From positions 152,879-216,878 of the forward strand of contig CANQVF010000001.1 of NCBI GenBank assembly GCA_947627185.1: DNA of 64,000 bases. Reading direction: 5' to 3'. The notes below the pieces were generated by a model. It had not been told where the DNA came from and did no database searches. It was given only the letters and a program-made list of their open reading frames with translations. Below are positions 12,901 to 19,508 of this stretch, piece after piece. The first letter of the stretch is position 1. Each line of letters begins with the position of its first letter. The DNA comes from an uncultured Clostridia bacterium. GTDB taxonomy: Bacteria > Bacillota > Clostridia > TANB77 > CAG-508. The position numbers were made by a program, and so were the translations under genes.

Positions 12901-14270
12901 GTGGTGCTTATGCAAATGGAAATGAAGTATTCTGGGTTGTTATAAAAATGTTAGATAACTTTAGAGTTGGAACACATGAAACTCTTCATAATCAAGATAG
13001 TAAAATTTTCTTAAATGGTTATGGTCGTAGAGGTGGAGCAGAAGATTATGCAGCAGGATTTTTACAACAATATTATAGAGATGGTTGGGTAAGTCCAAAT
13101 ATATTTGATGATGAACTTATGAAAGATAATACAACTCAAAACTTCTATCGTTCAACAGTTGAAACAAATGAAAAATTATCAGTATTCTATAAAAATTACT
13201 TTAATGTAAACGATTTCTTAGATTGGATAGAAGCAAAAGCATACTTTGAATTAACAGATGAACAAAAAGCTAAAATATCAGTACAAGTATCTTATCCACA
13301 ATTAGATGATGCTCATCAAGATGAAGGTGATGATGTAGTTGCATACACTCCACTTACAACAGATAGAGTTCAAGAAATGAATTTAAAGAACATGGAAGCT
13401 CTTTGGAATAATCGTATAATGTTAAGACCTGGTGTTGCAGAATATGAACAACGTTCACCTGGTGCTGATACTGATTCAATATTTAATATTCATTGGTATC
13501 AACCACATGCAGATAATGACCGTCCAGATGGAGCAAACTTTAAATATCTTGCTTGGCAAATGGCAGGAGAGAGAGGATATTATGATGGACTTTGTGCTTA
13601 TTATAGTCAAAAATATGTTGGCATAAAGAAGGGAACAGGAGAAAACACAACAGATTTAATAGCTTTGCGTTATATAATGCAAGATGATAATATTACATTT
13701 AAAAAATATAAATTAGATAGATATGAAAAATTAGGAAAACATTATGATGATGAAGGAACATATATAAATGCAAAAGAAATTTATCTAAAATATCTTGAAG
13801 CATTAAAAAAGGATGCAGATTCTGGAAATAGAAAACTTTCAAATAGTACAGCAGTTAAAAAATTCTATTTTAGACAAATTCAAGAAGCTACAAAAGACTT
13901 TACAATTAATCCATTTGATAAAAATCCAAATGCTAAAACTATAGAATTAGATGAAAAACTAATTATTAATAATAACACAACAAATACAGTTAATAACTCA
14001 ACTAATACTAATATTACTAATACTAGTGCTAATACAATGAAAAATACAGTTAATACAAACATAACAAGCGAAAATACTAATAATGTTGAATCTAATACAA
14101 ATAGTTTAGAAAATGAAGTTTCAAATGAGACAGTTTTAAATGAAGTAGAAAGCACAAATATTACTAGTAAAGAAAAAACTCAAAACAAAACTACTAATGA
14201 AAAATCAAAAAATCTAAATAACATAAATAATGTAGAAAATACAATAAATTCTAATAGTATTCAAAAGTAA
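927..14270 (+). CDS. Giant surface zinc metalloprotease, peptidase M26 (ZmpB/IgA1 protease) type, with cohesin-like and dockerin-like N-terminal modules
   Basis: 4447 residues. Signal peptide 1-23 (ends VSVYA). Cohesin-like beta domain about 25-150. Two membrane segments, about 188-211 and 221-239. Two dockerin-type calcium loops at 248-300 (DINKDGIVNSSD and DVNNDGKIDSSD). A Ser/Asn/Gly and Pro/Thr/Asn linker about 305-400. About 13 copies of a roughly 210-residue repeat, about 400-3100. A beta-helix-like M26 N-terminal domain about 3200-3500. The M26 catalytic domain follows, with HETLH at 4017-4021 and a downstream glutamate at 4039 in RRGGAEDYAAGFLQ, matching the HExxH...E zinc site of streptococcal Zmp proteases. 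The tail, about 4345-4447, is Asn/Thr-rich. There is no LPXTG motif, so the N-terminal membrane hairpin is the likely anchor. Likely role: cutting host mucosal proteins such as mucins or immunoglobulins (family inference; substrate unknown). Monocistronic, with its own promoter and terminator. Confidence 0.85.
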   Translation: MKKVALVLMIILLIFASMVSVYAKDEMQLEISKKELNPGDEFIVSVNFDTEKEPVYSYVAKISYDKDVFEVLNKDDFEEQENWSDITYNSTNKKFALINKTGEQSTNKILNIKFKVKDSAKTGETSISINNATASNSKDRVALSGASAKVMIIKDGLSQGESLPVVNEEKNNIVEDDEDISMETEKYFPWISLICVCIVIIIIAILIRITLLDKMTKKGKIVIISIGIILIAILSIITFKQITKKKTDINKDGIVNSSDAVDLMEYILEIRKPSEEIKPELDVNNDGKIDSSDIADTVKDAKNQKYDVNINKNSNNKNSKTNNSSNNNSSSIARQDIATTGTTTGSSNGGSQSTGSNSSGSNVPSTPNTPNVPDTPITPDIPDNPNQPDNPSIEDTYTSNIDKTIVNNFTPKKGEKLALNLYIDVKPYIDVKSVRINNKFYDVVKSSDQENHYQVTLDGFTESGIQKISVTDVKLANNMTVKAKYSFEVDVLKDKPKIENFKIDDKKEIPEISFNFIDVDKAYINGNFVVKDSSGKTIFESKIKPSENKFSVELKDGETYHYDLEVKYDLDHNKFDESVATDFETLFDYIDEIFENKNGDLLFTRNYGFENKNMILTPKVSKNEKLVLSFENGKESYYDVKSIIVDCKSYEVKKENSVYTVELPKNTELKNKIVVESVILENGYEEEINKTFEYSYIKEIPSIKNIFAEIKEEKLHIEVESIDEEKAILSAKVIIKDESGNIVKTEELEKLTSAEIYSKDVELTTSGLYIAEIEIKYNIGNGEEVISKVYENKLRKPISAKFIQEKSTITEYVKKGEIAEATFVISDNSNLDVTHILVNGVKLPVQKINDETYKVTFNVPKERPENGRFLVKATRIYYNNEEVETSCELNTEILKSELRIENLSINDGEMSNGKNPKLHFALIDDENTFISGKIIIKNLNTEEQQIIDIIKHSSGNVIQTYELENIEEFINYNVSIEITYDLDNDNENNKNVFTKNFVTHNFNIQENYNLKLNDVKFRLDEQSKNVILEFSSENASESYIEKVTIGFNGNYHEYKVVKNDNQYTVNIPLSDVKNQRTNITLEEIILNNLKIFNKNTDSNLFENLDSILVFKEKPTATISEVSVNDAKTVIIAKNFKFTDKDNTLSKKYAILKYNGEIIDKVEIENLDNVSFTEKDNKVYSAGKYTIEIVADYDLCDGINHLEESISEEKEVNVGITLEILSISGPKYAQKSKNAEIAFTIKSNTSEDIKSIEINNEIATNLSKDGAVDSYKATINMPSEIGEKEFKITKVIYDSEEISINTSPVTKIYILKDKLSISDLKLNIDNVKPILSFKMLDQDSSFVSGKIVITNTETGEQSQVPLEKDVYNYNLDVEEYKKYNVELMITYDLDSNFENNENQAEESFGVQELYFVKEYELKISEFTVLKVDRTDNRVTLQFKSTNKSIYDLANIIIGENTYLAKKAESSTDTYTVDYMISSNELDKRKEIKIDSVTLTNNKKLDVKEDVKTVIFKTPPVANNIKLENVQNTEIKVTYDVKDDDKTLSKLYVVLKDEQGNTIDDETVEKNVREVSFDVSDAKKYKVEILGDFDLVDGLSHSREKILESEDTVEIKPTGIITTNNISNRYPNKGDTIEISYKILSNVNSIPTKVVVNESSEYDLQAVGTPNDYKILFKVADYAKTENINVNKIYFANGKILELDKPHEEKVEVLKAIPTVNITSTDYLEQNMVSFIITVVDQDNAVTSGKASIHDQELVLHSGSNTFNVNVKPDEEHTLNIEVNYDLDNDELTAGTENDYNTNKISINKNFTLVSDYKLKISDLATYKVASNEKSEYFSKGEQIQLRFNSNNSTTYVPETIVVNDLCDDKFEGTEFEVKKVQDGSSSHQYYADITTNSFSGIQELQIESVKLNSSKVITEFEGKKLTTKFEVLKDKPTMTDYTSTNHENSIIVKFNITDNDNALVESKIKLIDVQTETEIKSEKISVGQNTHTFTDLATGTKYKIVLENNFSLRENRKDVQNEIVKEEQVEITDKNNVDFRMKNLSISERVPTDAKVHISFENGVLSYKDLDSITINGKKYSITKGNDNVYKLDLDPGEKGVNILTLQNVGIGTKTFEINRNLRYVHEKVLPTAIDVTEISENTIDNLAIIKYKLVDKDSTVKSLKAYMKNSAGSIIATSDDITEFSTTEINTLEMPLLKLNEYHIELRANHDIGDGETFEETALFTKSMISESRATVVEQTIDKEYSNKEEEVTITVKLNTNVDQEVRKIYIGEDSFDAVKVKNEKGEIVNDTYTITLISPKKTGIFEQRITKVQIGNSLIDTDHISYAEGVEPCSIKVLKDKPTLTHFMIAEDGSKATFKINDLDESLAKPHPKMIIKDMSDNGKVVAEKELTKGGKDYEYKLKELGMTDVNHNYNITVDVSYDLKPTEKVSIFRKIANFITNAISGEESDESEEFITTGTEKIYDETFLLTSKLTYKLDFTDGFGFYFLTTRKDDDRSFVSFECSTGTPYKVSKVIINDKEYNAVPEEKDNEYSVQFRAENVNLKWITYQKVILENGVSLDIPEKEGTSKIPVSVVQEMPTFNILEYSEDVKEKKVRFRFKLTDEDEKMASEFTFKLMDSQNGLIAEKEVKRTDTTVEFDIPNPPTSVYKLQVRAKLYEIPGYDGFYTDWTAFDGEFKSSVNSSILGSKFSTVYPSKGETITIDYTISSTTVIKVDPEDHTNQDKAVGISYLVINGKDYDVQTLDNEQYRVYYTADNKTGVQDVEVTAIKFTNGTAEEFTRKDQIDVLKDAPEIKNYKVENQLDKNKVKFIFDLVDTDHVLTSNNIYAQVNGKQQEIKVEHNKNVTHNELTFDVKQNELLKFEVFASYDLDTDALKNETTGDDNSYIDKIIFEKPFVLTGDYCVNINNIETYNSKGEKTEYFEKNEDITVKFECTTKIPELCLETIKIKDTVYEPEKDENNIYTLTIKGFDKAEKVNLPISSVTLNSGNEVAIKDKNINCEVLKDIVKVKELKSAVSDNGDIVNVDINIEDIDKSNNKLRLEIIDEYNQPVTLSTSDLSVGANRITFEKTSAEKYFATIYSDYDRDLNKQNEPNHYTNINIYYQIISINTRYIEMKDIVDIALYKFGDDGKAEKVNSLTENNVQVLDNCLVKVSMRNIAPFYSNITNYSIEDGKLRLVLAYTDAMVYTGKEELKPLEVTLDILKGSTSGYQYGGSFQSLVDRMRLDPTGTFDLDKDYDLDDYAVNTNSKAIIDFEFKGKLNGHGHTISNLHKPFFSILKDATIENIVFKGTDFVNQGNQATVVLNADNSKLSNLNVDLVTIHGGNNNAGVAYELKNNSIVDRCNVINVNFSVMYSNQNNAGVVVHLNNSTVSNCYVEATMPSGWQVNSGLVAQASGNSNITNNIVNTKVSPYFGNDYIGNGAVLARGTAVLKNNLSLINTNNKIYTIYNQNNNTATLAEGSKDNYQLSETNSLKNTLSDAVKDVDQKDINSDFFKKLEFSDQAWIIDNNTSITNLPVLKNVSASFSDDGEQPENTDVYIPDFNRVHRLSDYDSSKEIVYHNMYKIMPFYDAKEIIRDGNKIPSNNELSTKIIKYVIPYDKSGNMVSSLTTENYNSLDKIRIVFTDKTSKTYHIDFDDYYGNVASYMISDLNVGYNYNKYVVNPNLDIINYLVNEASSYTYNNDLELIVSEEDSRLYKEHFENYTKNHIKEFIINTLVNMDYSVNFESEVLDNLIKQDLVNSGKLKKLLFAYNYFTYWYNLDMDGINVADSIMFHANEMFDNRMTMLNITNELISGTNSATNGTAGYYNNNLAKYTKITNLGLFLDYYVKTLTHYTDGNEWFKEHWKGGKYYIVSIDKEGVDYTLWDHLKKDGKVQNDFLPLCTVPENSTYAIASPTQAYFGSLRVYMTDPNDPAQNEAFEKKVNVWLQEVKAFYEFGYTYWGKDTLNKYCDVNYDMRTTYTGQGNATVYNNPLTTQEPYHKYFIEAVNRWAGTSGGAYANGNEVFWVVIKMLDNFRVGTHETLHNQDSKIFLNGYGRRGGAEDYAAGFLQQYYRDGWVSPNIFDDELMKDNTTQNFYRSTVETNEKLSVFYKNYFNVNDFLDWIEAKAYFELTDEQKAKISVQVSYPQLDDAHQDEGDDVVAYTPLTTDRVQEMNLKNMEALWNNRIMLRPGVAEYEQRSPGADTDSIFNIHWYQPHADNDRPDGANFKYLAWQMAGERGYYDGLCAYYSQKYVGIKKGTGENTTDLIALRYIMQDDNITFKKYKLDRYEKLGKHYDDEGTYINAKEIYLKYLEALKKDADSGNRKLSNSTAVKKFYFRQIQEATKDFTINPFDKNPNAKTIELDEKLIINNNTTNTVNNSTNTNITNTSANTMKNTVNTNITSENTNNVESNTNSLENEVSNETVLNEVESTNITSKEKTQNKTTNEKSKNLNNINNVENTINSNSIQK
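2391..9990 (+). repeat. Tandem ~210-residue beta-sandwich repeats inside the giant protease
   Basis: Successive units start with a VLKDKP-like motif (residues 489 to about 2997), followed by a 'D-D-ALxSGKxxIKD'-like strand, a 'YxLExxYDLD' strand and a second half with 'IxINxKxYxV'. About 13 diverged units are recognisable in the translation. They probably form a stalk carrying the catalytic domain away from the membrane (inference). The copies have diverged enough that the DNA itself is not an exact repeat. Confidence 0.75.
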
Positions 14271-14282
14271 TGAACTAAAAAG

Positions 14283-14321
14283 AGAATCCTCACTTATTTT
14301 TAAAATGTGAGGATTCTTTTT
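14283..14321 (+). terminator. Intrinsic terminator of the giant protease gene
   Basis: Perfect 11-bp stem AGAATCCTCAC (14283-14293) / GTGAGGATTCT (14307-14317), followed by TTTT. Confidence 0.85.
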
Positions 14322-14390
14322 AAAATATAATTGAATTTATAAGTTGCCTATGATAATATTAGAATATATTAAAATGAAAGGTATAATACT

Positions 14391-15497
14391 GTGATTGAAT
14401 TAGAAGAAAATATACGATTATTAGAAAAACAGAAAAATAAATTAAAACAAATTAAAGAGTCTATAAAAATAGATTCTTTAAAAATTGAATTGCAAGAATT
14501 AGAAAAAAAATCATTAGAAAATAACTTTTGGGATGACTTAAAAAAATCTAATGAAATTTTTTCAAGAATTAAAATTTTACAAAAAAAGATTAATTATTTT
14601 GAAAGTTTAAATTCAGATTTAAATAATTTAATTGAAATGAATAAATTACTTAATCAAGAAAATGATGAAGAGTTATTAAAAGAATTGTTATCTCAAACTG
14701 ATAAATTGGAAAAAAGTATTAATAATTTAGAAATACAAACTTTATTTTCTGGTAAATATGATGGTAATAATGCTATTATTACCATGCATCCTGGAGCTGG
14801 TGGAACAGAATCACAAGATTGGGTTGAAATGCTTTATAGAATGTATAATAAATGGGCATTTTCAAATGGATTTACTGTAAAAGAATTGGATTATTTAGAT
14901 GGTGATGAAGCTGGAATTAAGTCGGTTACTTTTTTAGTATCTGGAGAAAATGCATATGGCTTTTTAAAAGGAGAAATGGGAGTTCATAGATTAGTCAGAA
15001 TATCTCCTTTTGATAGTGGGGGAAGAAGGCATACTTCTTTTGCTTCTGTTGAGGTTTTACCTGAAATATCAGATGATGTAGAAATTGAAATAAATCAAGA
15101 TGATTTAAGAATAGATACTTATAGAGCATCTGGTGCAGGTGGACAACATATTAATAAAACAGATTCAGCAGTTAGAATCACTCATTTACCAACTAATATT
15201 GTTGTATCTTGTCAATCAGAACGTTCTCAAATGATGAATAAAGAAACAGCTATGAAAATGCTTAAATCTAAGTTATTAGATTTAAAAGAAAAAGAAAATA
15301 AGGCAACAATTTCAGAATTAAAAGGTATTCAAAAAGATATTGCTTGGGGAAGTCAAATAAGGTCATATATTTTTTGCCCTTATACATTAGTTAAAGATCA
15401 TAGAACTAATTATGAAGTTGGAAACGTTGAAGCAGTTATGAATGGCGAATTAAATGATTTCATGAAAGAATATTTAAAAATGATAATAAAAAAATAG
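14391..15497 (+). CDS. prfB: Peptide chain release factor 2 (RF2), without the usual programmed frameshift
   Basis: 368 residues. RF2 recognises UAA and UGA stop codons and triggers peptide release. The SPF codon-recognition motif (ISPFDSGGRRHTS) is near residue 205 and the catalytic GGQ (GAGGQHINKTDSA) near residue 250. GTG start with GAAAGG at 14376-14381, nine bases upstream. Most bacterial prfB genes carry an in-frame UGA near codon 25 read by +1 autoregulatory frameshifting. Here the N-terminal coiled coil runs through that point in one frame (ESIKIDSLKIEL), so that control is absent. Confidence 0.95.
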   Translation: MIELEENIRLLEKQKNKLKQIKESIKIDSLKIELQELEKKSLENNFWDDLKKSNEIFSRIKILQKKINYFESLNSDLNNLIEMNKLLNQENDEELLKELLSQTDKLEKSINNLEIQTLFSGKYDGNNAIITMHPGAGGTESQDWVEMLYRMYNKWAFSNGFTVKELDYLDGDEAGIKSVTFLVSGENAYGFLKGEMGVHRLVRISPFDSGGRRHTSFASVEVLPEISDDVEIEINQDDLRIDTYRASGAGGQHINKTDSAVRITHLPTNIVVSCQSERSQMMNKETAMKMLKSKLLDLKEKENKATISELKGIQKDIAWGSQIRSYIFCPYTLVKDHRTNYEVGNVEAVMNGELNDFMKEYLKMIIKK

Positions 15498-15517
15498 TTA
15501 TAACATAAAATTATATG

Positions 15518-15546
15518 TTGCCAAAAAAAAAATTTTATAATATAAT
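15518..15546 (+). promoter_or_regulatory. Promoter of the polysaccharide-control operon
   Basis: TTGCCA (15518-15523), 17-base spacer, TATAAT (15541-15546). The ribosome binding site GGAGG lies just before the ATG at 15592. Confidence 0.6.
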
Positions 15547-15591
15547 TATGTTCAGAATTTAAAATATACTATACAAAAATACGGAGGAAAC

Positions 15592-16371
15592 ATGGAAGAG
15601 ATAGATTTAAGAGAACTTATTTCAATTTTTATGAGAAAAAAATTTTTAATTATAATTGTTGTAATAATTACATCAATTATAGGAGCAATTTATACTTTAA
15701 ACTTTATTGTTCCAGAATACACATCAACTGCAAGTTTAATTTTAGCACAAGTAAATGAATTAACTGCTATTGATGCTACAAAATCAATTACAAGTACTGA
15801 TATTACTTTAAATTCAAATTTAGTTGGAAATTATATGGAATTAGCAAAAAGTAAACTTGTAGCTTCACAAGTAATAGAGAACTTAAAATTAGATATGGAT
15901 TTAAAAACTTTCCAATCTGGTGTTTCAATCACAACACTTGAAGATACAGAAGTTATTAGAATAACAGTAACTAATGTTGATCCACAACTTGCATGTGACA
16001 TAGCAAACGAAATTGCGAAAGTATTTATGGAAAAAACAGAGTACATATTCAAAGTTAGTAACGTCCATATAGTAGATATTGCTGAAGTTAGTGATACTCC
16101 TTCAAATATTAACTTACTAAAAAATACATTTATTTCAGCATTTTTAGGATTTATATTAGTTTCTGCATATATTTTACTAATAAATATGTTAGACACAACT
16201 GTAAAAACAGATACAGATATAGAGAGAATTCTAAAAGTACCTGTATTAACTTCTATTATCTTATCAGATGATAGTGTTAAGAAAAAAACAAAATCAAAAT
16301 CTAAATTTAAATTTAAATCTAAATCAAAAAACAAAACTGAAGAGAAAAAAGAATCTTTAGAAAATAAATAA
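15592..16371 (+). CDS. Wzz/CpsC-type polysaccharide chain-length and kinase-activator membrane protein
   Basis: 259 residues. N-terminal cytoplasmic stub with EEIDLRELISIFMRKK, first membrane helix about 18-38, extracellular Wzz-like domain, second helix about 177-199, and a cytoplasmic tail ending in a Ser/Lys-rich stretch (KSKSKFKFKSKSK). In CpsC/YveK-type systems this protein activates the separate BY-kinase through its C-terminal tail; the kinase gene follows 38 bases downstream. Role: chain length and export control of capsule or exopolysaccharide. No glycosyltransferase genes are in the window. Confidence 0.85.
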   Translation: MEEIDLRELISIFMRKKFLIIIVVIITSIIGAIYTLNFIVPEYTSTASLILAQVNELTAIDATKSITSTDITLNSNLVGNYMELAKSKLVASQVIENLKLDMDLKTFQSGVSITTLEDTEVIRITVTNVDPQLACDIANEIAKVFMEKTEYIFKVSNVHIVDIAEVSDTPSNINLLKNTFISAFLGFILVSAYILLINMLDTTVKTDTDIERILKVPVLTSIILSDDSVKKKTKSKSKFKFKSKSKNKTEEKKESLENK

Positions 16372-16409
16372 AATACATTATTACTTGAAAATGGAGGAAA
16401 AATAATTTT

Positions 16410-17138
16410 ATGAAAAAAGAAGTTGTAGTACAGGAAAGTCCAAAATCTCCTGAAGCAGAAATGTTTAGAAATTTAAGAACAAATATTCAATTTATGAATG
16501 CAGATTCAGAAAAAAAAGTAATACTTGTAACAAGCACAGTTCCTGGAGAAGGAAAAAGCTATGTTTCTGCTAATCTAGCTGCTGCATTTGCACAAATAGA
16601 TAAAAAAGTTCTAATAATAGACACAGATATGAGAAAAGGACGTCAATATTCTATTTTTAATTTACGTCCTAGACCTGGAATATCAAATTATTTATCTGGT
16701 GTTGTTGATCAAATTTTCAAAGATAAAAAAGATGATATGAAAAACTACATACAAGAAACAGAAATTAGAAATCTTTATTTAATTACTGCAGGTAGTGTAC
16801 CACCAAATCCATCTGAATTATTATCTTCAAATAAAATGAAAAACATTATTGATGAACTTAGTCAACTTTTTGATGTTATTATTTTTGATGCACCACCTTG
16901 TTTAGTTGTTACAGATGCTTTAATTCTTGCAAGATTAGTAGATTTTAGTATAATTGTTGCTGCACAAAATTATACTAAAATGGAAGAATTAAATAAAGCT
17001 AAAATGGCAATTGAAAATGTTGGTGGTAAAGTTGCAGGAGTTGTATTAAATAAAGTACAAAGTAATTCTAAAACTTATACAAATTCATACTATTATGGAG
17101 AAAAATTACCAAATTTCAAACCAAAACAAAGAAAATAA
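16410..17138 (+). CDS. Bacterial tyrosine kinase (CpsD/EpsB/YwqD type)
   Basis: 242 residues. Walker A PGEGKSYVSANLA (about residues 46-58), Walker A' LIIDTDMRKG, Walker B VIIFDAPP, and a C-terminal tyrosine cluster (YTNSYYYGEK) for autophosphorylation, the features of a BY-kinase. It lacks its own membrane domain, as in Gram-positive systems where the Wzz-like partner is separate. Preceded by GGAGG at 16392-16396. Confidence 0.92.
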   Translation: MKKEVVVQESPKSPEAEMFRNLRTNIQFMNADSEKKVILVTSTVPGEGKSYVSANLAAAFAQIDKKVLIIDTDMRKGRQYSIFNLRPRPGISNYLSGVVDQIFKDKKDDMKNYIQETEIRNLYLITAGSVPPNPSELLSSNKMKNIIDELSQLFDVIIFDAPPCLVVTDALILARLVDFSIIVAAQNYTKMEELNKAKMAIENVGGKVAGVVLNKVQSNSKTYTNSYYYGEKLPNFKPKQRK

Positions 17139-17152
17139 AAGGAAAAATAAAT

Positions 17153-17860
17153 ATGATTGATTTTCATTCTCACATACTACCTAATGTTGATGATGGTTCT
17201 AAATCACATGAAGAAACACTAAAGATGTTAGAAGAAGCAAAAGAAGCTGGATTTAATAAGATTGTTTCTACTTCTCATTATGCACCAAATTGTTTTGAAG
17301 TTCCTGAATATAAAAGGGAAGGCATAATAAGAGATTTAAATGAAGAACAAAATAATGAAGAAATAATCTTAGGAAGTGAAATTTTTTTAACATATAATAC
17401 TGTAGATTTATTAAAAGAATATAAAGCATCAACTATAAATAAAACTAATTACATATTGTTTGAATTACCACTTAGAGAGCAATTTATAAATTTAAAAAAT
17501 GTAATTAATCAATTAAAAGAAAATAATTATAGATTAATATTAGCACATCCGGAAAGATATTCTGTTGTACAAAAAAATTTTAATTTACTTTATGAATTAC
17601 GAGATATGGGTATACATTTTCAATCAAATTATGCTAGTATACTTGGAAAATATGGATTAAGTGCTAAATATACTGTAAAAAAAATGTTTAAAAATAATTT
17701 AGTTAGTTTATTAGGTTCAGATGCACATAGAGCGAATTCTATATATACTATAATTCCAAATGCAATAGAAAAAATTTTAAAAATTATTCCAGAAGAATAT
17801 TTAAATGATTTAACAACAAACAATGCAATAAAAATATTAAATAATGAATATATAGATTAG
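17153..17860 (+). CDS. PHP-type protein-tyrosine phosphatase (CpsB/YwqE)
   Basis: 235 residues. Metal-binding PHP motifs DFHSHILPNVDDG at the N-terminus, then TSHY, AHPERY and GSDAHR. Members dephosphorylate the BY-kinase and its targets using manganese. It starts 14 bases after the kinase gene, completing the conserved Wzz-kinase-phosphatase trio. Confidence 0.92.
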   Translation: MIDFHSHILPNVDDGSKSHEETLKMLEEAKEAGFNKIVSTSHYAPNCFEVPEYKREGIIRDLNEEQNNEEIILGSEIFLTYNTVDLLKEYKASTINKTNYILFELPLREQFINLKNVINQLKENNYRLILAHPERYSVVQKNFNLLYELRDMGIHFQSNYASILGKYGLSAKYTVKKMFKNNLVSLLGSDAHRANSIYTIIPNAIEKILKIIPEEYLNDLTTNNAIKILNNEYID

Positions 17861-17878
17861 TTTTAGGAGGTGAATGAT

Positions 17879-18013
17879 ATGGCAACAAATGAATGTCAAT
17901 ATTGTTATTACTGGAAGGGTGATTACAAAACTACAAAAGCTGATTGTGATAAAACAGGTAGATATAAAAAATACAATGATGATTGCGATTGCGGAAAATT
18001 TGCAAAAAAATAA
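17879..18013 (+). CDS. Small cysteine-rich protein, 44 residues
   Basis: ATG at 17879 behind an excellent AGGAGGTG site. Starts MATNECQYCYYWKGDYK and ends CDCGKFAKK, with five cysteines (CxxC near the N-terminus, CxC near the C-terminus), suggesting a small zinc- or metal-binding fold. It is 18 bases downstream of the phosphatase gene, so likely cotranscribed. Its N-terminus resembles the small protein at 30845 (MASNECFHF). Function unknown. Confidence 0.65.
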   Translation: MATNECQYCYYWKGDYKTTKADCDKTGRYKKYNDDCDCGKFAKK

Positions 18014-18072
18014 TATTTATAGTACTTCTTTATACTTATGTATTATTTTTAATTTTAATAGCATATTTTTAT

Positions 18073-18125
18073 AATAGTCATTCACTAAATTATAAAAAAT
18101 AAATATAATATAGTAAATGGCTATT
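18073..18125 (+). terminator. Possible hairpin ending the polysaccharide-control operon
   Basis: Imperfect inverted repeat AATAGTCATTCACTA / TAGTAAATGGCTATT with G-T pairs and an AT-rich loop. There is no clear T run, so it is weak. Confidence 0.35.
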
Positions 18126-18142
18126 ACATTATTCATACATAG

Positions 18143-18171
18143 TAATTTTTAAATTTAAAATTTGCTATAAT
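18143..18171 (+). promoter_or_regulatory. Extended -10 promoter of the aspartate kinase gene
   Basis: TGCTATAAT at 18163-18171 (extended -10), with a weak -35 (TAATTT) 17 bases upstream. The leader is too short for a lysine riboswitch. Confidence 0.5.
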
Positions 18172-18197
18172 TTATTTTACAAAAAGAGGTACAAAAA

Positions 18198-19406
18198 ATG
18201 GGAATTATTGTACAAAAATTTGGCGGTACTTCTGTTGCTAATGCTCAAAAATTAGAGCTAGTTTCAGAACATATAATTAGAGAAGTAAAAAAAGGTAATA
18301 AACTTGTAGTAGTCGTTTCAGCACAAGGAAAAACAACAGATAGACTTATCGCTGAAGAAGCAGAAATAACCCAAAATCCTAATAAAAGAGAACACGATGT
18401 ATTAGTTTCAACAGGAGAACAAATAACCATTGCAAAGCTTGCAATGCTTTTACTAGAAAAAAATTACAAGGCAGTTTCATTAACAGGTTGGCAAATACCT
18501 ATAATAACAAATAGTGAATTTTCTAATAGTAGAATTAGATATATTAATAATAAAACTATAGAAGAATACTTAGATTCTGGTAATATTGTTATAGTTGCTG
18601 GTTTTCAAGGAATTGATGAAAATGCTAATATTACAACTTTTGGTAGAGGAGGTTCAGATACTACTGCTGTTGCATTAGCAGCCAGTTTAAAAGCTGAAAG
18701 ATGTGATATTTATACAGATGTTGATGGTGTATATACATCAGATCCAAGAATTGTTTCAACAGTTGAGAAATTGCAATCAATTTCATATGATGAAATGTTA
18801 GAAATGTCTAGTATGGGAGCAAAAGTTCTTCATAATCGATGTGTAGAATTAGGTAAAAAATATAATGTTCCTATATATGTAAAATCTACTTTTGAAAAAG
18901 AAAGTCTAGGAACTTTAGTAAATGATAAAAATTTAGAAGATCTTGTAATAAATGGTGTTACTAAAGATAACTATATATCAAGAATAACAATAGTTGGATT
19001 AGAAAATAAAATTGGAAAAACTTACGAGTTATTTAAAATTTTATCGAAAAATTTAATTAATGTTGATATAATTTCTCAATCTTTTGGTGAACATATTACA
19101 AAAGATATAGCTTTTACTGTAAAAATGAACGATTTACAAAAAACTTTAGAAGTTTTAGAAGAAAATAAAACTATTTTAGGTATACAAGAAATATTGCATA
19201 GTGAAAATTTAGCAAAAGTTTCTATAATAGGTGTTGGAATTGCCAATAAACCTGGTGTTGCTGCAACAATGTTTGAAGCTTTATATGAAAATAATATTAA
19301 TATGCATATGATAACGACTTCTGAAATTAAAATATCAGTTTTAGTTAATTCTAATGATGCAGATTCAGCTGTAAAAGCTATTCATAAAAAGTTTTTTGGA
19401 AAATAA
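18198..19406 (+). CDS. Aspartate kinase
   Basis: 402 residues. Phosphorylates aspartate, the first step to lysine, methionine, threonine and diaminopimelate. The amino-acid-kinase domain begins with VQKFGGTSV and contains TFGRGGSDTTAVALAA and DVDGVYTSDPR. Two C-terminal ACT domains (from about residue 265) are expected to bind the feedback inhibitor. Length fits the monofunctional lysC class. It stands alone between its own promoter and terminator. Confidence 0.95.
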   Translation: MGIIVQKFGGTSVANAQKLELVSEHIIREVKKGNKLVVVVSAQGKTTDRLIAEEAEITQNPNKREHDVLVSTGEQITIAKLAMLLLEKNYKAVSLTGWQIPIITNSEFSNSRIRYINNKTIEEYLDSGNIVIVAGFQGIDENANITTFGRGGSDTTAVALAASLKAERCDIYTDVDGVYTSDPRIVSTVEKLQSISYDEMLEMSSMGAKVLHNRCVELGKKYNVPIYVKSTFEKESLGTLVNDKNLEDLVINGVTKDNYISRITIVGLENKIGKTYELFKILSKNLINVDIISQSFGEHITKDIAFTVKMNDLQKTLEVLEENKTILGIQEILHSENLAKVSIIGVGIANKPGVAATMFEALYENNINMHMITTSEIKISVLVNSNDADSAVKAIHKKFFGK

Positions 19407-19426
19407 ATAAAATAGATTATAAAAAA

Positions 19427-19464
19427 TACAATAGCTAAAAATTAGTTTGCTATTGTATTTTTTT
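19427..19464 (+). terminator. Terminator of the aspartate kinase gene
   Basis: ATACAATAGC and its exact complement GCTATTGTAT around a 12-13-base loop, followed by a T run. Confidence 0.85.
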
Positions 19465-19508
19465 GCTTTATATACATAAAAGTAGTTCTAAAAGATGATT
19501 TTCCTGAA

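Noticed and set aside
14100..14270. LPXTG sorting signal on the giant protease
   Set aside because: The C-terminus is an Asn/Thr/Ser-rich tail without LPXTG, membrane helix or positive end.
14391..14500. Programmed +1 frameshift in prfB
   Set aside because: The N-terminus is continuous in one frame with a good start and ribosome binding site; no in-frame UGA is present.
18014..18197. Lysine riboswitch before the aspartate kinase gene
   Set aside because: Only about 25 bases separate the -10 element from the start codon; no conserved riboswitch core.
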